Under the pieces are notes generated by a model. That model made no database searches and was not told where the DNA came from. It saw only the letters and a list, made by a program, of their open reading frames with translations. From Parvibaculum sp039973015 (lineage in GTDB: Bacteria > Pseudomonadota > Alphaproteobacteria > Parvibaculales > Parvibaculaceae), in assembly GCF_039973015.1 (NCBI RefSeq), contig NZ_JBDWLT010000008.1, forward strand, positions 496,001 through 560,000: a DNA stretch of 64,000 bases, written 5' to 3'. The position numbers were made by a program, and so were the translations under genes. Positions 54,601 through 61,164 of the stretch are shown here, in pieces; positions within the stretch are counted from its first letter, which is position 1; every line of letters begins with the position of its first letter.

Positions 54601-55626
54601 TGAAATAACCGGCGCGCCGGGCGCCGTCACGTCGAGCGTGACGGCAAGCGTCTCCGACAACACACTCTCATTGCCTGCGGCATCGGTCGTGCGCGCGGTG
54701 AACTCGTGTGCGCCTTCGGCAAGCGTACCTGTGGTGAAGCTCCATGCACCCGTGCCATCGGCGGCGGCCGTTCCCAGTGAGATGCCGCCGTCGAAAATCT
54801 CGACCGTTGCACCCGCTTCAGCCGTACCGGTGAGCGTCTGCGTCGTGTTCGAAGTGATGCCGTCACCCGCAATGCCCGTGTCGGAGGTGTAACCCGCAAT
54901 GACAGGCGCATCCGGCGCCGCCGTATCGACGGTCACGCTCAGCGCTTCGGAGGCTTCGCTCGTGCCACCTGCGTTGGTCGCCGTGACAGTATAATCATGC
55001 GAACCATCGGCGAGCGAACCCGTGGTGAAGCTCCAGTTACCATCGGCATCGGCGGTTGCAGTGCCGAGTTCGGTTGTGCCATCGAAGATGGTGACGGTTA
55101 CGCCCGCCTCCGCCGTGCCGCCTAGCGTCAGCGTGGCGTCGGCCGTGACCCCATCGCCCTGCGTCCCGCTATCTTCCGACCAGGTTAGAATGGAAGGCAC
55201 ATCGGGGAGAGGCGTCTGTTCCGTGTCGTTGGAACTGTTGAGAGACGGCGGCAGATTGTCGGTGCCGGACGAGCCCCCACGCGAACCGTTATTCCCATCA
55301 AACCCGTCATATTCCCCGGAGCCGGAATCGGGTGTATCCATCCATCCGAAAAACTGAAGAAAGCCGTCCGGCAAGGGGCCGTCTATCCCTACGCCGTTGA
55401 TCGAGGCTGTCTGGGCAAGAAAATCGGCGCCAAGCCCCGCGATGCGGATCGTGCCCTCGCCGCCGCTCAGCACGAGTTCGCCGCCTTCGGTACGCAGATC
55501 ATCCACACCCTCAAGCGAGACGAGTTCAACCGTCACGCCCTCGGGCACTGTGAAGTTGGTCCCGGCTTCGACCGTAACCAGTTGCGCCGTTCCATCGGCG
55601 CTTGTCAGTCGCAGGATGATCTTCAT
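45625..55626 (-). CDS. Giant type I-secreted adhesin with 29 Ig-like repeats and a C-type lectin domain
   Basis: A 3333-residue protein. Residues 1-140 form a beta-rich head and Gly/Ser/Asp-rich linker without a signal peptide. Residues 142-3002 hold 29 Ig-like repeats of about 98 residues: 23 of type A (V-I-T-G-F-S-D-D-T-G core) and 6 of type B (I-T-T-P-I-x-G-D core). Repeats 5-11 alternate B and A with a 198-201-residue period. Residues 3005-3160 are a C-type lectin-like domain (W-L-G-A-T-D near 3065; W-A-P-G-Q-P-S near 3112). A VCBS/cadherin-like domain (to about 3258) and an Asp/Gly/Ser-rich tail for type I export follow. No RTX nonapeptides were seen. Likely a surface adhesin for biofilm or host/particle binding. 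Confidence 0.9.
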   Translation of the reverse strand: MKIILRLTSADGTAQLVTVEAGTNFTVPEGVTVELVSLEGVDDLRTEGGELVLSGGEGTIRIAGLGADFLAQTASINGVGIDGPLPDGFLQFFGWMDTPDSGSGEYDGFDGNNGSRGGSSGTDNLPPSLNSSNDTEQTPLPDVPSILTWSEDSGTQGDGVTADATLTLGGTAEAGVTVTIFDGTTELGTATADADGNWSFTTGSLADGSHDYTVTATNAGGTSEASEALSVTVDTAAPDAPVIAGYTSDTGIAGDGITSNTTQTLTGTAEAGATVEIFDGGISLGTAAADGTGAWSFTTGTLAEGAHEFTARTTDAAGNESVLSETLAVTLDVTAPGAPVISGFSDDTGTEGDGITADTTLTLTGTAEAGATVTIFDGATELGTASADQNGDWNFTTPVLGEGAHSLTASASDAAGNEGASSAALSVTVDTLSPAAPVITGYSDDTGIENDGTTSDTTLTLTGTADAGATVRVFDGATLLGTVTADGNGDWSFDTGTLAEGDHDFAAIALDAAENASANSNKLSVTVDTTAPGIAITTPIAGDGIVSSLEDSVLFVSGTAEGGQRVYLTFTDGGGASVEGNAFVDSNGDWTVSGVDISGLVNGPITVEAYAVDAAGNQSGTVSEGIALDNVAPAAPVITGFSDNSGYEGDSRTNDTTPTLTGTAEANAEVSIYDNNGATLLGTVTADGSGAWSFTTGTLSEGTHLIVARATDEAGNTGAPSSRLQLQIDTTAPGITITTPVSGDGWVNGTEDGALSISGTSAGGQRVYVTLTDGSGATATGTAFVNGAGAWTLPNIDISGLDEGTISVSAYAVDQAGNQSGATTASFTHDSVVPAAPVITGFSDDTGSLGDGRTNDNTVTLNGTAAAGVTVEIFIGVTSLGTVTADGAGAWSFTSEELADGSHYFNAVAIDEAGNRSITSDDYIVAVDTTAPGVEITTPISGDGFVNASEDNSVSLSGTAPGGQRVYVTFTDEGGATVTGDAIVVGGNWTLTGIDISGLADGDITVEAYAVDQAGNNSGTVTETIGHDTVAPAAAVITGFTDDSGVEGDNRTNDTTPTLTGTAPAGTTVQIRDGGTLLGTAEVDGDGNWSFTTPELAEGGHSLTARAMDDAGNLGPAASLGLTVDTTAHAVVITTPIATDNIVNAAEDGWVSVSGTASGAQRVHVTFRDESGATVDGGYALVSGGGNWTLSSADISGLQNGEITVEAYSVDQAGNQSATSTVAVTLDNVGPAAPVILDFSDDTGFDGDNQTADNTLTFTGTAEAGVTVNVYVGATVVATGTADGSGNWTATTAARADGVSTYYARAVDDVGNQSGMSNGLAINIDTVAPDAPTLDSYSLDTGAAGDGITADGNLTLTGTAPAGVSRVVIYDNGVEIGTVIPNAGAWSFATGDLADGDHSFTAASRDYVGNESDETDALAVTIDTENPDAPVITGFSDDTGTAGDGITADTTLTITGTAEANATVSIFNQNSFLGTTTADGNGDWSYDAGTLNQGDHSFTARAADAAGNVSPMSDGLDVTILIPATPAPVITGFSEDSGVEGDARTNDATLTLDGTSVADATVEIYSGGVSIGTATADGSGNWSFTTAELADGSYIFHARATAPSSSISTYSDQFDVAIDTTAPVVAISGPVDGDNIVGALADGSLTVSGTAPGGQQVFVTFRDGSGATVSGTAAVAGGGSWTLTGADISALDNGTITIEAYGVDAAGNQSGTVTHDIVLDNSAPATPVISGFSDDTGTQAGSTSDTTLTFTGTAEANATVQLFRGGGLAGSTTADGDGNWTITTGELPEGYAAYEARAIDAAGNSSGWSNVVNVNIDTTAPAMPAIVSFANDSGVQGDGLTNDTTLTLTGTGASGSTVVIYDGGVELGTAQVVGGGTWSFTTATLADGQHSFTATARDGAGNESAETAAFDVTIDATRPDQPAITGYSDDTGNPDFQTSDNTLTFTGTAGAGETVNVYLGGTLVATGIADGNGDWSASTGVIADGFHYFHARAVDAAGNQSVQSSNYVVSIDTVPPAAPVITGLSNDNGAEPDDGISSFNWTYVSGTAAAGSNTVAVYRDGVQVGTAQVNGGNWTLLVSAIPEGTHSFTAVARDYVGNESGESNEVEFTVDLTAPPVPVLVSMSEDTGTPGDFRTSDTTPTFSGTSEAGATITVRDGATVLGTTVADGTGNWSYTADTLAEGVHSITVRATDAAGRSSSYSGTQLVFVDTTAPDAPVITDFSDDSLPAGDGITSDTTPTLSGTAAANSTVEILSGGSVIGTVTSAANGTWSFTTEELAEGSYSFTARVSDNVGNVSDTSAALDLTISSGPPPVTATPTITLYSNDTGASGDGVTRDNALDLYGKAANSATVEIFDGGVSLGTVTADGAGNWHFLTGTLADGDHDFTVVATAPGGYGESDPSAVLSVTVDTTAPAVPVITGFSDDTGYSSSDNQTFDNTLTFTGTADANVTINIFRGGGLIATTTADGNGDWSVTTDTLADGYASYEARAVDAAGNMSLPSSSMTIGIDTVAPAAPVITGFSPDSGTQGDGITTNNFIAVQGTAEGGTRYVVIYDNGVEVGEATVSGTSWVFYTESLTEGAHEFTAVGFDYAGNEGDESGGLTVTIDDTAPPVPVITAISEDTGFSATDKQTSDTTPTITGTAEAGSTVRILINGGSVGTTVADGNGDWSFTTGELADGYHNVTARAEDAAGNQSAQTGAMYVMVDTTPPAVTITTPIAGDNLVNASEDGYFNVSGTSTGGHTVYVTFTDELGGTVTGTATVNGTSWTLSGANISALHNGEITVEAYAVDRAGNQSDTVTNTIELDNVGPAVPSITGFSDQTGTSATQTSDTTPTITGTAGADETVRIYLGGSQIGTTVADGSGNWTLTTSVLPEGYHYITARAVDDAGNLSASSNTQIVWVDTTPPEAPTIDSWGSDTGTVGDGITDDNTITLTGTRSVATSVNIYDNGVLLGTVPYTGTTWTFTTSVLPDGEHSFTVSAVDAAANESDASTALDVTVQTVPPVAAANDTIISVPDGWTVFEGNGHAYKLIGAEDYWTDARDVAANALPGDSYLLTITSAEENAFATTVYEGRLWLGATDLVSEGNWVWQTGPEAGTTFWIGNSGGAAVDGAYTNWAPGQPSVLDGFGADEDYLIRNSSEQWNDSLVYDTFYQARALAEIGGNGRNYAEDVNEDAPYTFSGNVLLQNDGDGAAISSVSATSTMGASLTYNSGTGEITYDPTAASTLQALGDGQTVTDSFTYTLAGGVTATVNIEVAGRDEMSGFSMMSMSFAPDAASVLDMSSEIPGLSSDDDAGGGGTGVGDDAAFPFFDSGVQQLYAQDPASETGILPAVA

Positions 55627-55723
55627 CGCTCGTTACTCCACTTGAAACCAATTTTGTGTCCCGTCCCGCATGTCCTGTGCAGGTATCGGGCCACTTCGAA
55701 GCGGGGGGCCGATCGAATATTCG

Positions 55724-57049
55724 TTACTCGTCCCTGACAGATGCCAGAGAGGCAAGTTCTCCCATCGCTGCGATCACGCCATAGGCGGAGCGAAGCTTGG
55801 CAAAGCGCACGTCGAGTTCGGCGCGGCTTGCCGCGCGTTCCTCGTTCAGCACAAAGAAGAGATCGAGAAGGTCGCGCTGTCCGCCGATGAACTGCGCGTC
55901 ATAAACGCGAACGAGTTCGCTTGCGGCGGCTTCGCGGCGGAGCAGGACCTGATGTGTGTCCCGAACGGAACGGTAATTCTCCAACGCTTCGAGAACACCG
56001 AGACGCACCTCGCGCGCAACGTCGTGGATGCGAATGGCGGCAGCCTGTTCGCGGTAGTCCGCCGCGCTGACGTCGTAGATGTCGCGGCCGCCGGTTGCGA
56101 AATTATAGGTCAGCCGCAGGCCGATATAGTAGTCATCGTCGGGCCCGGAGATGCCTTCGATGTTGCGTCCGTTGCGTGCTCTCATCTCGGCATCGAGCTT
56201 GGGGAAGAGTGCGGACCGGGCAACATCGCGCTCACCATCGGCGGCCTGCGCGCGGGCACGAGCGGCGGCAAGAGCCGGGTGATGGCGTTCCGCGCCGGCG
56301 ACCGCCTCATCCGCCTTCATGTCGAGCAGGCCCGTAGGTTCGAGCGGTGGCGCAAGTGCGTCCGGCGCATCGCCGATCAGTTCGCGATATCGTGTTTCCG
56401 CCAGAACAAGTTCCCGCTCCGCATTGAGAACGAGGTAGCGCGCCTCCTCCGTCTGGCTGCTACCGACGACGGTGAGCGAACGCAGACCGGAATCCACTTT
56501 TGCCCGGCGCTCGATGCGCCCTGCGATCTCCGTTGCGCGTTCCTCGTGATTGCGCAGGAGTGAGAGGCGCTCGCGGGCTTCGAGAACAGCGAGATAGGCA
56601 TAGGCTGCATCAAGGGCGACATCGTTGAGTTTCGCCTGAGCGGTGAGTTTCTCCGCCTCCGCATCCGCTTGCGCTGCCGAGACACGCGCGGGTGTGCCGA
56701 GCCCGTCAAAGATCGGCTGCGTCACGGTCAGCGAATATTCTTCCGCCGTCATCGTGCGTTCGAATGTCGGGCGGTCCGTCTTCTCGCGCCGGACGGAGCC
56801 GTCCAGCGAAACTGCCGGAAAATATCCCGACCGCGCGGAGCCGATTTCGCGCGCCGCCGCTTCTGCTTCAAGCCGTGCCGCCTTGGCGCCGGGGTGGTCC
56901 TTGAGTGCCCGGGACATGGCCTCTTCGATCGTCAGAGCCCCGGCACCGGATACCGTTGCGATCAATGCGCAGAACGCGACCGCAGCCCCGAGCCGGAAAC
57001 GGGTCTTTGCGCGCCGCTCCTGACCGCGCGCCTCGTCTTTTGTGTTCAT
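55724..57049 (-). CDS. TolC-family outer membrane channel of the type I secretion system
   Basis: A 441-residue outer membrane efflux protein. A signal peptide (about 20-40, A-A-V-A-F-C-A-L-I-A) precedes two TolC repeats of coiled-coil helices; A-L-K-D-H-P-G-A-K-A-A near 52 and Y-N-F-A-T-G-G-R-D near 315 match conserved repeat positions. It should form the trimeric exit duct for the adhesin. It is the first gene of the operon tolC-adhesin-ABC-HlyD, 97 bp upstream of the adhesin. Confidence 0.9.
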   Translation of the reverse strand: MNTKDEARGQERRAKTRFRLGAAVAFCALIATVSGAGALTIEEAMSRALKDHPGAKAARLEAEAAAREIGSARSGYFPAVSLDGSVRREKTDRPTFERTMTAEEYSLTVTQPIFDGLGTPARVSAAQADAEAEKLTAQAKLNDVALDAAYAYLAVLEARERLSLLRNHEERATEIAGRIERRAKVDSGLRSLTVVGSSQTEEARYLVLNAERELVLAETRYRELIGDAPDALAPPLEPTGLLDMKADEAVAGAERHHPALAAARARAQAADGERDVARSALFPKLDAEMRARNGRNIEGISGPDDDYYIGLRLTYNFATGGRDIYDVSAADYREQAAAIRIHDVAREVRLGVLEALENYRSVRDTHQVLLRREAAASELVRVYDAQFIGGQRDLLDLFFVLNEERAASRAELDVRFAKLRSAYGVIAAMGELASLASVRDE

Positions 57050-57352
57050 TTCGGGATACCCCTCAGCCGCCCCTGTGTAACGAGAGTGTATTCAAATGAG
57101 AATTCGACCAAAAAACAATCAAATTTGCTCGAAATGATTAATAAACCTGCGTAAATTCATGAAACTCATAAGCACTAGGAAGCAAATGATGTTTTATTTT
57201 CTTCGTGAATACTTTGTATTCACGAAATGAATAACCCCGTACTTCGGGGGGCCGGCGCAGCGATCCGCAAACAACATGCAAGATGCAGTTTTTGGAACCG
57301 TGATTTTATGTAAGGTGTGCGCGTTACCGCTCCGAAGAAGAGGCCGAATAGC
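57050..57352. promoter_or_regulatory. AT-rich divergent regulatory region between secretion operon and LysR gene, with a 25-bp palindrome
   Basis: The 303-bp gap is clearly more AT-rich than the rest of the window. It holds a perfect palindrome, TTCGTGAATAC (57202-57212), TTT, GTATTCACGAA (57216-57226). Its inner part ATAC-TTT-GTAT fits a LysR-type T-N11-A operator. A smaller CCCCG-5 nt-CGGGG hairpin lies just beyond, at about 57236-57250. Candidate binding site for the divergent LysR protein controlling the secretion operon and itself. Confidence 0.6.
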
Positions 57353-58285
57353 GTGAACATCCGCGAACTGGATCTGAACCTGCTGCTCGTCTTCAATGCG
57401 ATCTATACGGAGAGAAGCATCAGCAATGCGGCGCGCAAGCTTGGCATGTCGCAACCGGCTGTCAGCAATGCCCTTCGGCGTCTTCGTCACTTCACGGGCG
57501 ATACCCTGTTTTACAAGGCCGGCACCGGCGTCGCGCCAACACGCGCGGCCATGACCCTGGCCATTCCAATCGGTCATGCCCTCGACACTGTAGAGCGCGG
57601 CCTTTCCTCGGTGCGCAACTTCGATCCCTCTACATCGACACGCACTTTCCGGATCGGCGTCAACGACCTGATCCACGATGCCCTGGTGCCGGCCCTTGTC
57701 GGCTATGCCAGACGGGAAGCGCCGAACCTCATGCTCGAATTCGTCCTCCAGACCGGCGACATGGCGCATGAAGCCGTGAAGGACGGCACGCTGGACATGG
57801 TCCTGCTGCCTACGTTCGCGATCAATGACGAAATCGGCTCGGCAAAGGTTTGGGATGAGCCTTTTACGATCATCGTTTCGCGGCAAAATCCGCTCGCCAA
57901 GTTGAACAGGTTGACCAAGGACGATATTCGCTCGATGCAATTCGTCGTCACCACACATGTCCGGCGCTTGCGGCAGTATGTGGATGATATTTTCAGATCT
58001 CACGGACTTGACCGCACGATTGCTTGCGCCGTCGCCGATACGCGCAGCCTCTACCCTCTTGTTTCGGTCTCGGACCTTGCGGCCGTTGTCGGTCGCCGCT
58101 TCGCCGACCAGTACAATACCGACGGCAGCCTCGTCATGTTCGATGCCCCATTCGACCTGCCGGACATAGGTGGCCACGTTGCATGGTCGCTCGACGCGGA
58201 AAACGACGAAGGGCACCGCTGGGTCCGCGAGCGTGTCGTGGAAATCCTGGCCAGCGCTTTCAAGTTGAGCCGTCCGACACGCTGA
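57353..58285 (+). CDS. LysR-family transcriptional regulator
   Basis: A 310-residue LysR-type regulator. The helix-turn-helix is A-I-Y-T-E-R-S-I-S-N-A-A-R-K-L (about 14-28) and S-Q-P-A-V-S-N-A-L-R-R-L-R, of the NodD/NahR type. The periplasmic-binding-like effector domain spans about 90-305. I prefer the GTG at 57353 (N-I-R-E-L-D-L-N-L-L), the usual family start, over an in-frame GTG at 57317. It is divergent from the type I secretion operon and the likely regulator of it; the effector is unknown. Confidence 0.88.
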   Translation: MNIRELDLNLLLVFNAIYTERSISNAARKLGMSQPAVSNALRRLRHFTGDTLFYKAGTGVAPTRAAMTLAIPIGHALDTVERGLSSVRNFDPSTSTRTFRIGVNDLIHDALVPALVGYARREAPNLMLEFVLQTGDMAHEAVKDGTLDMVLLPTFAINDEIGSAKVWDEPFTIIVSRQNPLAKLNRLTKDDIRSMQFVVTTHVRRLRQYVDDIFRSHGLDRTIACAVADTRSLYPLVSVSDLAAVVGRRFADQYNTDGSLVMFDAPFDLPDIGGHVAWSLDAENDEGHRWVRERVVEILASAFKLSRPTR

Positions 58286-58293
58286 AAGTACAG

Positions 58294-58468
58294 GCGGGGA
58301 CAAAATCCCCGCGCCTGCGGCCAGGGATGTTCCGGCCGGGAAAACGGTTCGGGAAATGCCCGCCCCGATGCCCTTCTACTATAATTGAAACATCGGATTT
58401 TATCCCCGGCCCGGAACTCGATGACGGTCTTGTGACGTTTCGATGACGGTCGGACGGGGTTATCCCCG
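58294..58468. repeat. Composite intergenic element, locus 3 (CGGGGAYAA plus GTCAY array)
   Basis: CGGGGACAA lies at 58295-58303, inside a GCGGGGA-CAAAA-TCCCCGC hairpin (58294-58312) that may also end the LysR transcript. Inverted CGGGGATAA copies are at 58400-58408 and 58460-58468. Between these two are ATGAC boxes at 58421 and 58443 and a GTGAC box at 58432, all 11 bp apart; on the minus strand they read GTCAT, GTCAC, GTCAT. Both flanking motifs sit 11-12 bp from the array. The element lies just 3' of tRNA-Phe. Confidence 0.65.
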
Positions 58469-58495
58469 GAAGGCGGCTTCAGCGAAGAAGGGGAA

Positions 58496-58571
58496 TGGTG
58501 CCCAGGGGCGGGATCGAACCACCGACACTGCGATTTTCAGTCGCATGCTCTACCAACTGAGCTACCTGGGC
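58496..58571 (-). tRNA. tRNA-Phe (anticodon GAA)
   Basis: A 76-nt cloverleaf with encoded CCA at 58496-58498 and discriminator A. Acceptor stem GCCCAGG, D arm GCTCAGTTGGTAGAGC, anticodon loop C-T-G-A-A-A-A with GAA, T arm CGGTG-GTTCGAT-CCCGC-type. It follows the RNase G and yacG genes, as in many alphaproteobacteria. Confidence 0.97.
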
Positions 58572-58620
58572 GGAAGCTCCGAAGCGGCGGGAATCCGCAG
58601 CGCTTCGGCGAGGTCCGCGG

Positions 58621-58649
58621 TTTATAAGAGATAGAGTCCGGCCTGTCCA
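58621..58649 (-). promoter_or_regulatory. Promoter of tRNA-Phe
   Basis: TGGACA (-35, 58644-58649) and TATAAA (-10, 58621-58626) are separated by 17 bp on the minus strand, with a predicted start near 58614, about 43 bp before the tRNA. Confidence 0.7.
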
Positions 58650-58691
58650 GAGGCTCCCGTCCCCTTCGCAAAGATCAATCGCTACAGGGAG

Positions 58692-58922
58692 TTAACGCTC
58701 GCCGTCTTCGTCTGCGGGACGCGTTTGTGACGCCTCGTCCCACTCGTCCGGCGGTTCGATGGCAGGGATTGCATAAGTGCCCTTCAGCCAGCGGTTCAGG
58801 TCCACATCCGCGCAATGCTTGGAGCAGAAGGGATGAAACCCCGAGGCCGAGCGTGCACCGCAAATCGGGCATGGGCGCGGCGCCCTCAGTTTCACGACCT
58901 TGCCGTCGTCCTCGCTTGCCAA
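58692..58922 (-). CDS. yacG: DNA gyrase inhibitor YacG (zinc-ribbon protein)
   Basis: A 76-residue zinc-ribbon protein. Four Cys in C-P-I-C near 18-21 and C-S-K-H-C near 33-37 form the site of the YacG family, preceded by R-P-C-P-I-C-G and followed by D-L-N-R-W-L-K-G-T-Y. E. coli YacG binds and inhibits GyrB. It is 18 bp downstream of the RNase G gene on the same strand, a conserved pairing in alphaproteobacteria. Confidence 0.93.
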   Translation of the reverse strand: MASEDDGKVVKLRAPRPCPICGARSASGFHPFCSKHCADVDLNRWLKGTYAIPAIEPPDEWDEASQTRPADEDGER

Positions 58923-58940
58923 GATGGCCTCCTCACACGC

Positions 58941-60461
58941 CTATTGAACAACGCCGACATCGATGCGCTCACGTGAAAAAGCAGGCTCTCCCACGATTTT
59001 TACATCAGATGCAACGCGCCTCAGCAATCTTTCAACGAGATAGGGATTGCCGCGCTCCAGCCAATCGACGACTTCCGCCGATGCACGCGCGACAAGCGGG
59101 CGGCCAGGACTTGCCTGCGCCTCGCGCGCGATCTTGCGCAGGAGGTCGTTCGCAACCGTCGCGCACGTCTTGCGGCGCGGTCGGCCATTCGCATAGGCCG
59201 GTTCGGTAAGCAGCTTGTCGAGCGGTTCGCGCACACGTTTGCGCGTCATCTCCACGAGGCCGAATTCCGACATGGCGGAAATCTGCGTCGGCACACGGTC
59301 CTTTGCAAAACCTTCGTTGAGCGCGTCGATGACCTTCTGGATGTTGGCCGGATCGTTCAGATGAATGAAGTCAATCACGATGAGCCCGCCCGTTCCGCGC
59401 AGGCGGAGCTGGTAGACGATCTCCTCCACCGCTTCGAGATTGATCTTGGCACTCGTCTCTTCAAGACCCGTCGCGGCGGTATAGCGGCCGGAGTTCACAT
59501 CGATCGCCGTCAGCGCTTCCGTCGTTTCGATGGTGATCCAGCCACCGGAAGGAAGCTCAGCGCGCGGCTCCAGAGCCGCTTCTATTTCGCCATCGATATC
59601 GTAAAGCGCGAAGAGGTCGCCGGGCCCATTGAACAATTGCACACGGTCGAGCATTTCCGGCATGGCGCGACGGCAATAGCGCTGGGCTTCGCCAAAGGCA
59701 TCCGCGCAGTCAATCAGCACACGCGCCGTGTCGGCGCTTACACAATCGCGCAGGGTCTTCGAGACAGGGTCGAGATCGTGAAAAACGACACAAGGCGGGT
59801 TGGACTTGCGCTCCGTTTCACGCACTTTGCGCCATTCTTCCGCAAGCTGGCGCGCATCGGCGGCAATGTCTTCCGCCGTCGCGCCAATTGCCGCCGTGCG
59901 AACAATGAAGCCAGCCGGTTCGCCGGTCACACCCATCGGATTGAAGCGTTCGACCATTTCCTCGACAAGGGCGGTCAGTCTTTCGCGCTCCGCTTCATCC
60001 TCGATGCGGCGCGACAGGGCGACGCCGGACTGATTGGGAACGAGAACAAGAAGGCGGCCCGGAATTGTGACATTCGCGGAGAGGCGCGCGCCCTTGTCAC
60101 TGATCGGATCCTTTACCGCCTGCACAAGAATCGCTTGCCCTTCCTGCACGCAGGCGCTGATCGGCGGCAATACGCCCTCATCGAGGCCGGTAAGTTCGCA
60201 AAGGCAGCGCGCCTCGCGCGCGCCGAGAAAACCGGCGCGTTCCAGACCGACTTCCACAAAGGCCGCCTGCATACCGGGCAACACACGCTGCACACGGCCA
60301 AGAAAAATATTGCCGATCAGCGAATGACCGGCGCGGCCCGTCTTTGCCTTGAGGTCGTCTTCCATGGTGCGCTCAAGAAAGAGCTCCACCGGACGCCCAT
60401 CCTCGACGATCGCGACGCGCGTTTCGCCGGGACCGACATTGATCAAAACTTCTTCGGACAT
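58941..60461 (-). CDS. Ribonuclease G/E-type endoribonuclease (short form)
   Basis: A 506-residue RNase E/G family enzyme without the RNase E C-terminal scaffold. An S1 RNA-binding domain lies at about 35-130 (G-N-I-F-L-G-R-V-Q). The catalytic Asp residues are in T-A-I-D-V-N-S-G-R near 312 and V-I-D-F-I near 355. The CPxC Zn-link joining subunits in E. coli RNase E/G is not visible where expected; the region reads P-A-Y-A-N-G-R-P-R-R-K-T-C with a single Cys. I use the ATG at 60461 (M-S-E-E-V-L-I-N-V), which aligns with RNase G and follows AGGG; earlier ATGs are weaker. It processes rRNA and degrades mRNA. Confidence 0.9.
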   Translation of the reverse strand: MSEEVLINVGPGETRVAIVEDGRPVELFLERTMEDDLKAKTGRAGHSLIGNIFLGRVQRVLPGMQAAFVEVGLERAGFLGAREARCLCELTGLDEGVLPPISACVQEGQAILVQAVKDPISDKGARLSANVTIPGRLLVLVPNQSGVALSRRIEDEAERERLTALVEEMVERFNPMGVTGEPAGFIVRTAAIGATAEDIAADARQLAEEWRKVRETERKSNPPCVVFHDLDPVSKTLRDCVSADTARVLIDCADAFGEAQRYCRRAMPEMLDRVQLFNGPGDLFALYDIDGEIEAALEPRAELPSGGWITIETTEALTAIDVNSGRYTAATGLEETSAKINLEAVEEIVYQLRLRGTGGLIVIDFIHLNDPANIQKVIDALNEGFAKDRVPTQISAMSEFGLVEMTRKRVREPLDKLLTEPAYANGRPRRKTCATVANDLLRKIAREAQASPGRPLVARASAEVVDWLERGNPYLVERLLRRVASDVKIVGEPAFSRERIDVGVVQ

Positions 60462-60582
60462 AAAAACCCTGATTTGCATCCGACGCGCCCCCACGCAGCC
60501 GGATGCCCCCTCTGCACCCTCGTACCTTCCAATCCTTGAAGGATCGATCCTAACACTGTTGTCAGCCGGGATGATAGCCGCG

Positions 60583-61164
60583 TCAGCCCTTTGAAATCAC
60601 AGGATAACCCGCGCCCGACAGCAACACCGCCGTCTCAAAGAGGGGGAGGCCTACCACGGCGGAATGCGAGCCTGTCAGCGCGCGGACGAAGATCGCGGCG
60701 AGCCCCTGAACCGCATAGCCGCCCGCCTTGCCGTGCCACTCGCCGGAGGCCAGATAGAATGCAATCTCCTCCCCGGACAGGCGTTTGAAGGTGACCCGCG
60801 TTTCATTCACGCGAATGGCACTGCGATCCGGCGTCACGAGACAGACACCTGTGTAGACGCGATGCGCGCGTCCGGAGAGAAGTTTCAGGCATTCCGCGGC
60901 CTGTACTTCCGTCTCGGCCTTGGGGAGGATGCGCCGCCCGCAGGCGACAACCGTATCCGCACCCAGCACGAAGGCGTCGCCATGCACCGACGCAATGGCC
61001 TCGGCCTTTTCGCGCGCGAGACGCTCGGCGTGGTCGCGCGGCAGTTCGTTCTTTTTCGGGGTTTCGTCTATGTCGGCTGCGACGACAAGGTCGGGCTCAA
61101 TGCCGATCTGCGCAAGCAGCGCGAGCCTGCGGGGCGAAGCGCTGGCGAGAACGAGCCGTGTCAC
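60583..61164 (-). CDS. maf: Maf-family nucleotide pyrophosphatase
   Basis: A 193-residue Maf-like enzyme. The N-terminal motif L-A-S-A-S-P-R-R near 6-13, G-A-D-T-V-V near 68-73 and K-A-G-G-Y near 147 match Maf proteins, which hydrolyse non-canonical nucleoside triphosphates. It uses a GTG start that overlaps the infA stop by four bases (GTGA), so the two are coupled. Confidence 0.94.
   Translation of the reverse strand: MTRLVLASASPRRLALLAQIGIEPDLVVAADIDETPKKNELPRDHAERLAREKAEAIASVHGDAFVLGADTVVACGRRILPKAETEVQAAECLKLLSGRAHRVYTGVCLVTPDRSAIRVNETRVTFKRLSGEEIAFYLASGEWHGKAGGYAVQGLAAIFVRALTGSHSAVVGLPLFETAVLLSGAGYPVISKG

Noticed and set aside
46600..55200. CRISPR-like regular repeats
   Set aside because: The period is about 290-300 bp, it encodes protein domains in one frame, and the repeats are diverged; there are no short identical repeats with unique spacers or cas genes.
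45700..55600. Many long open frames on the plus strand across the adhesin gene
   Set aside because: They are periodic shadows of the repeat-coded adhesin in other frames, with poor ribosome sites and Arg/Ala/Val-biased translation; the minus frame is uninterrupted for 10 kb with clear domains.
58294..58571. Integrative element at tRNA-Phe
   Set aside because: No integrase, no duplicated tRNA 3' end and no foreign gene cargo nearby.
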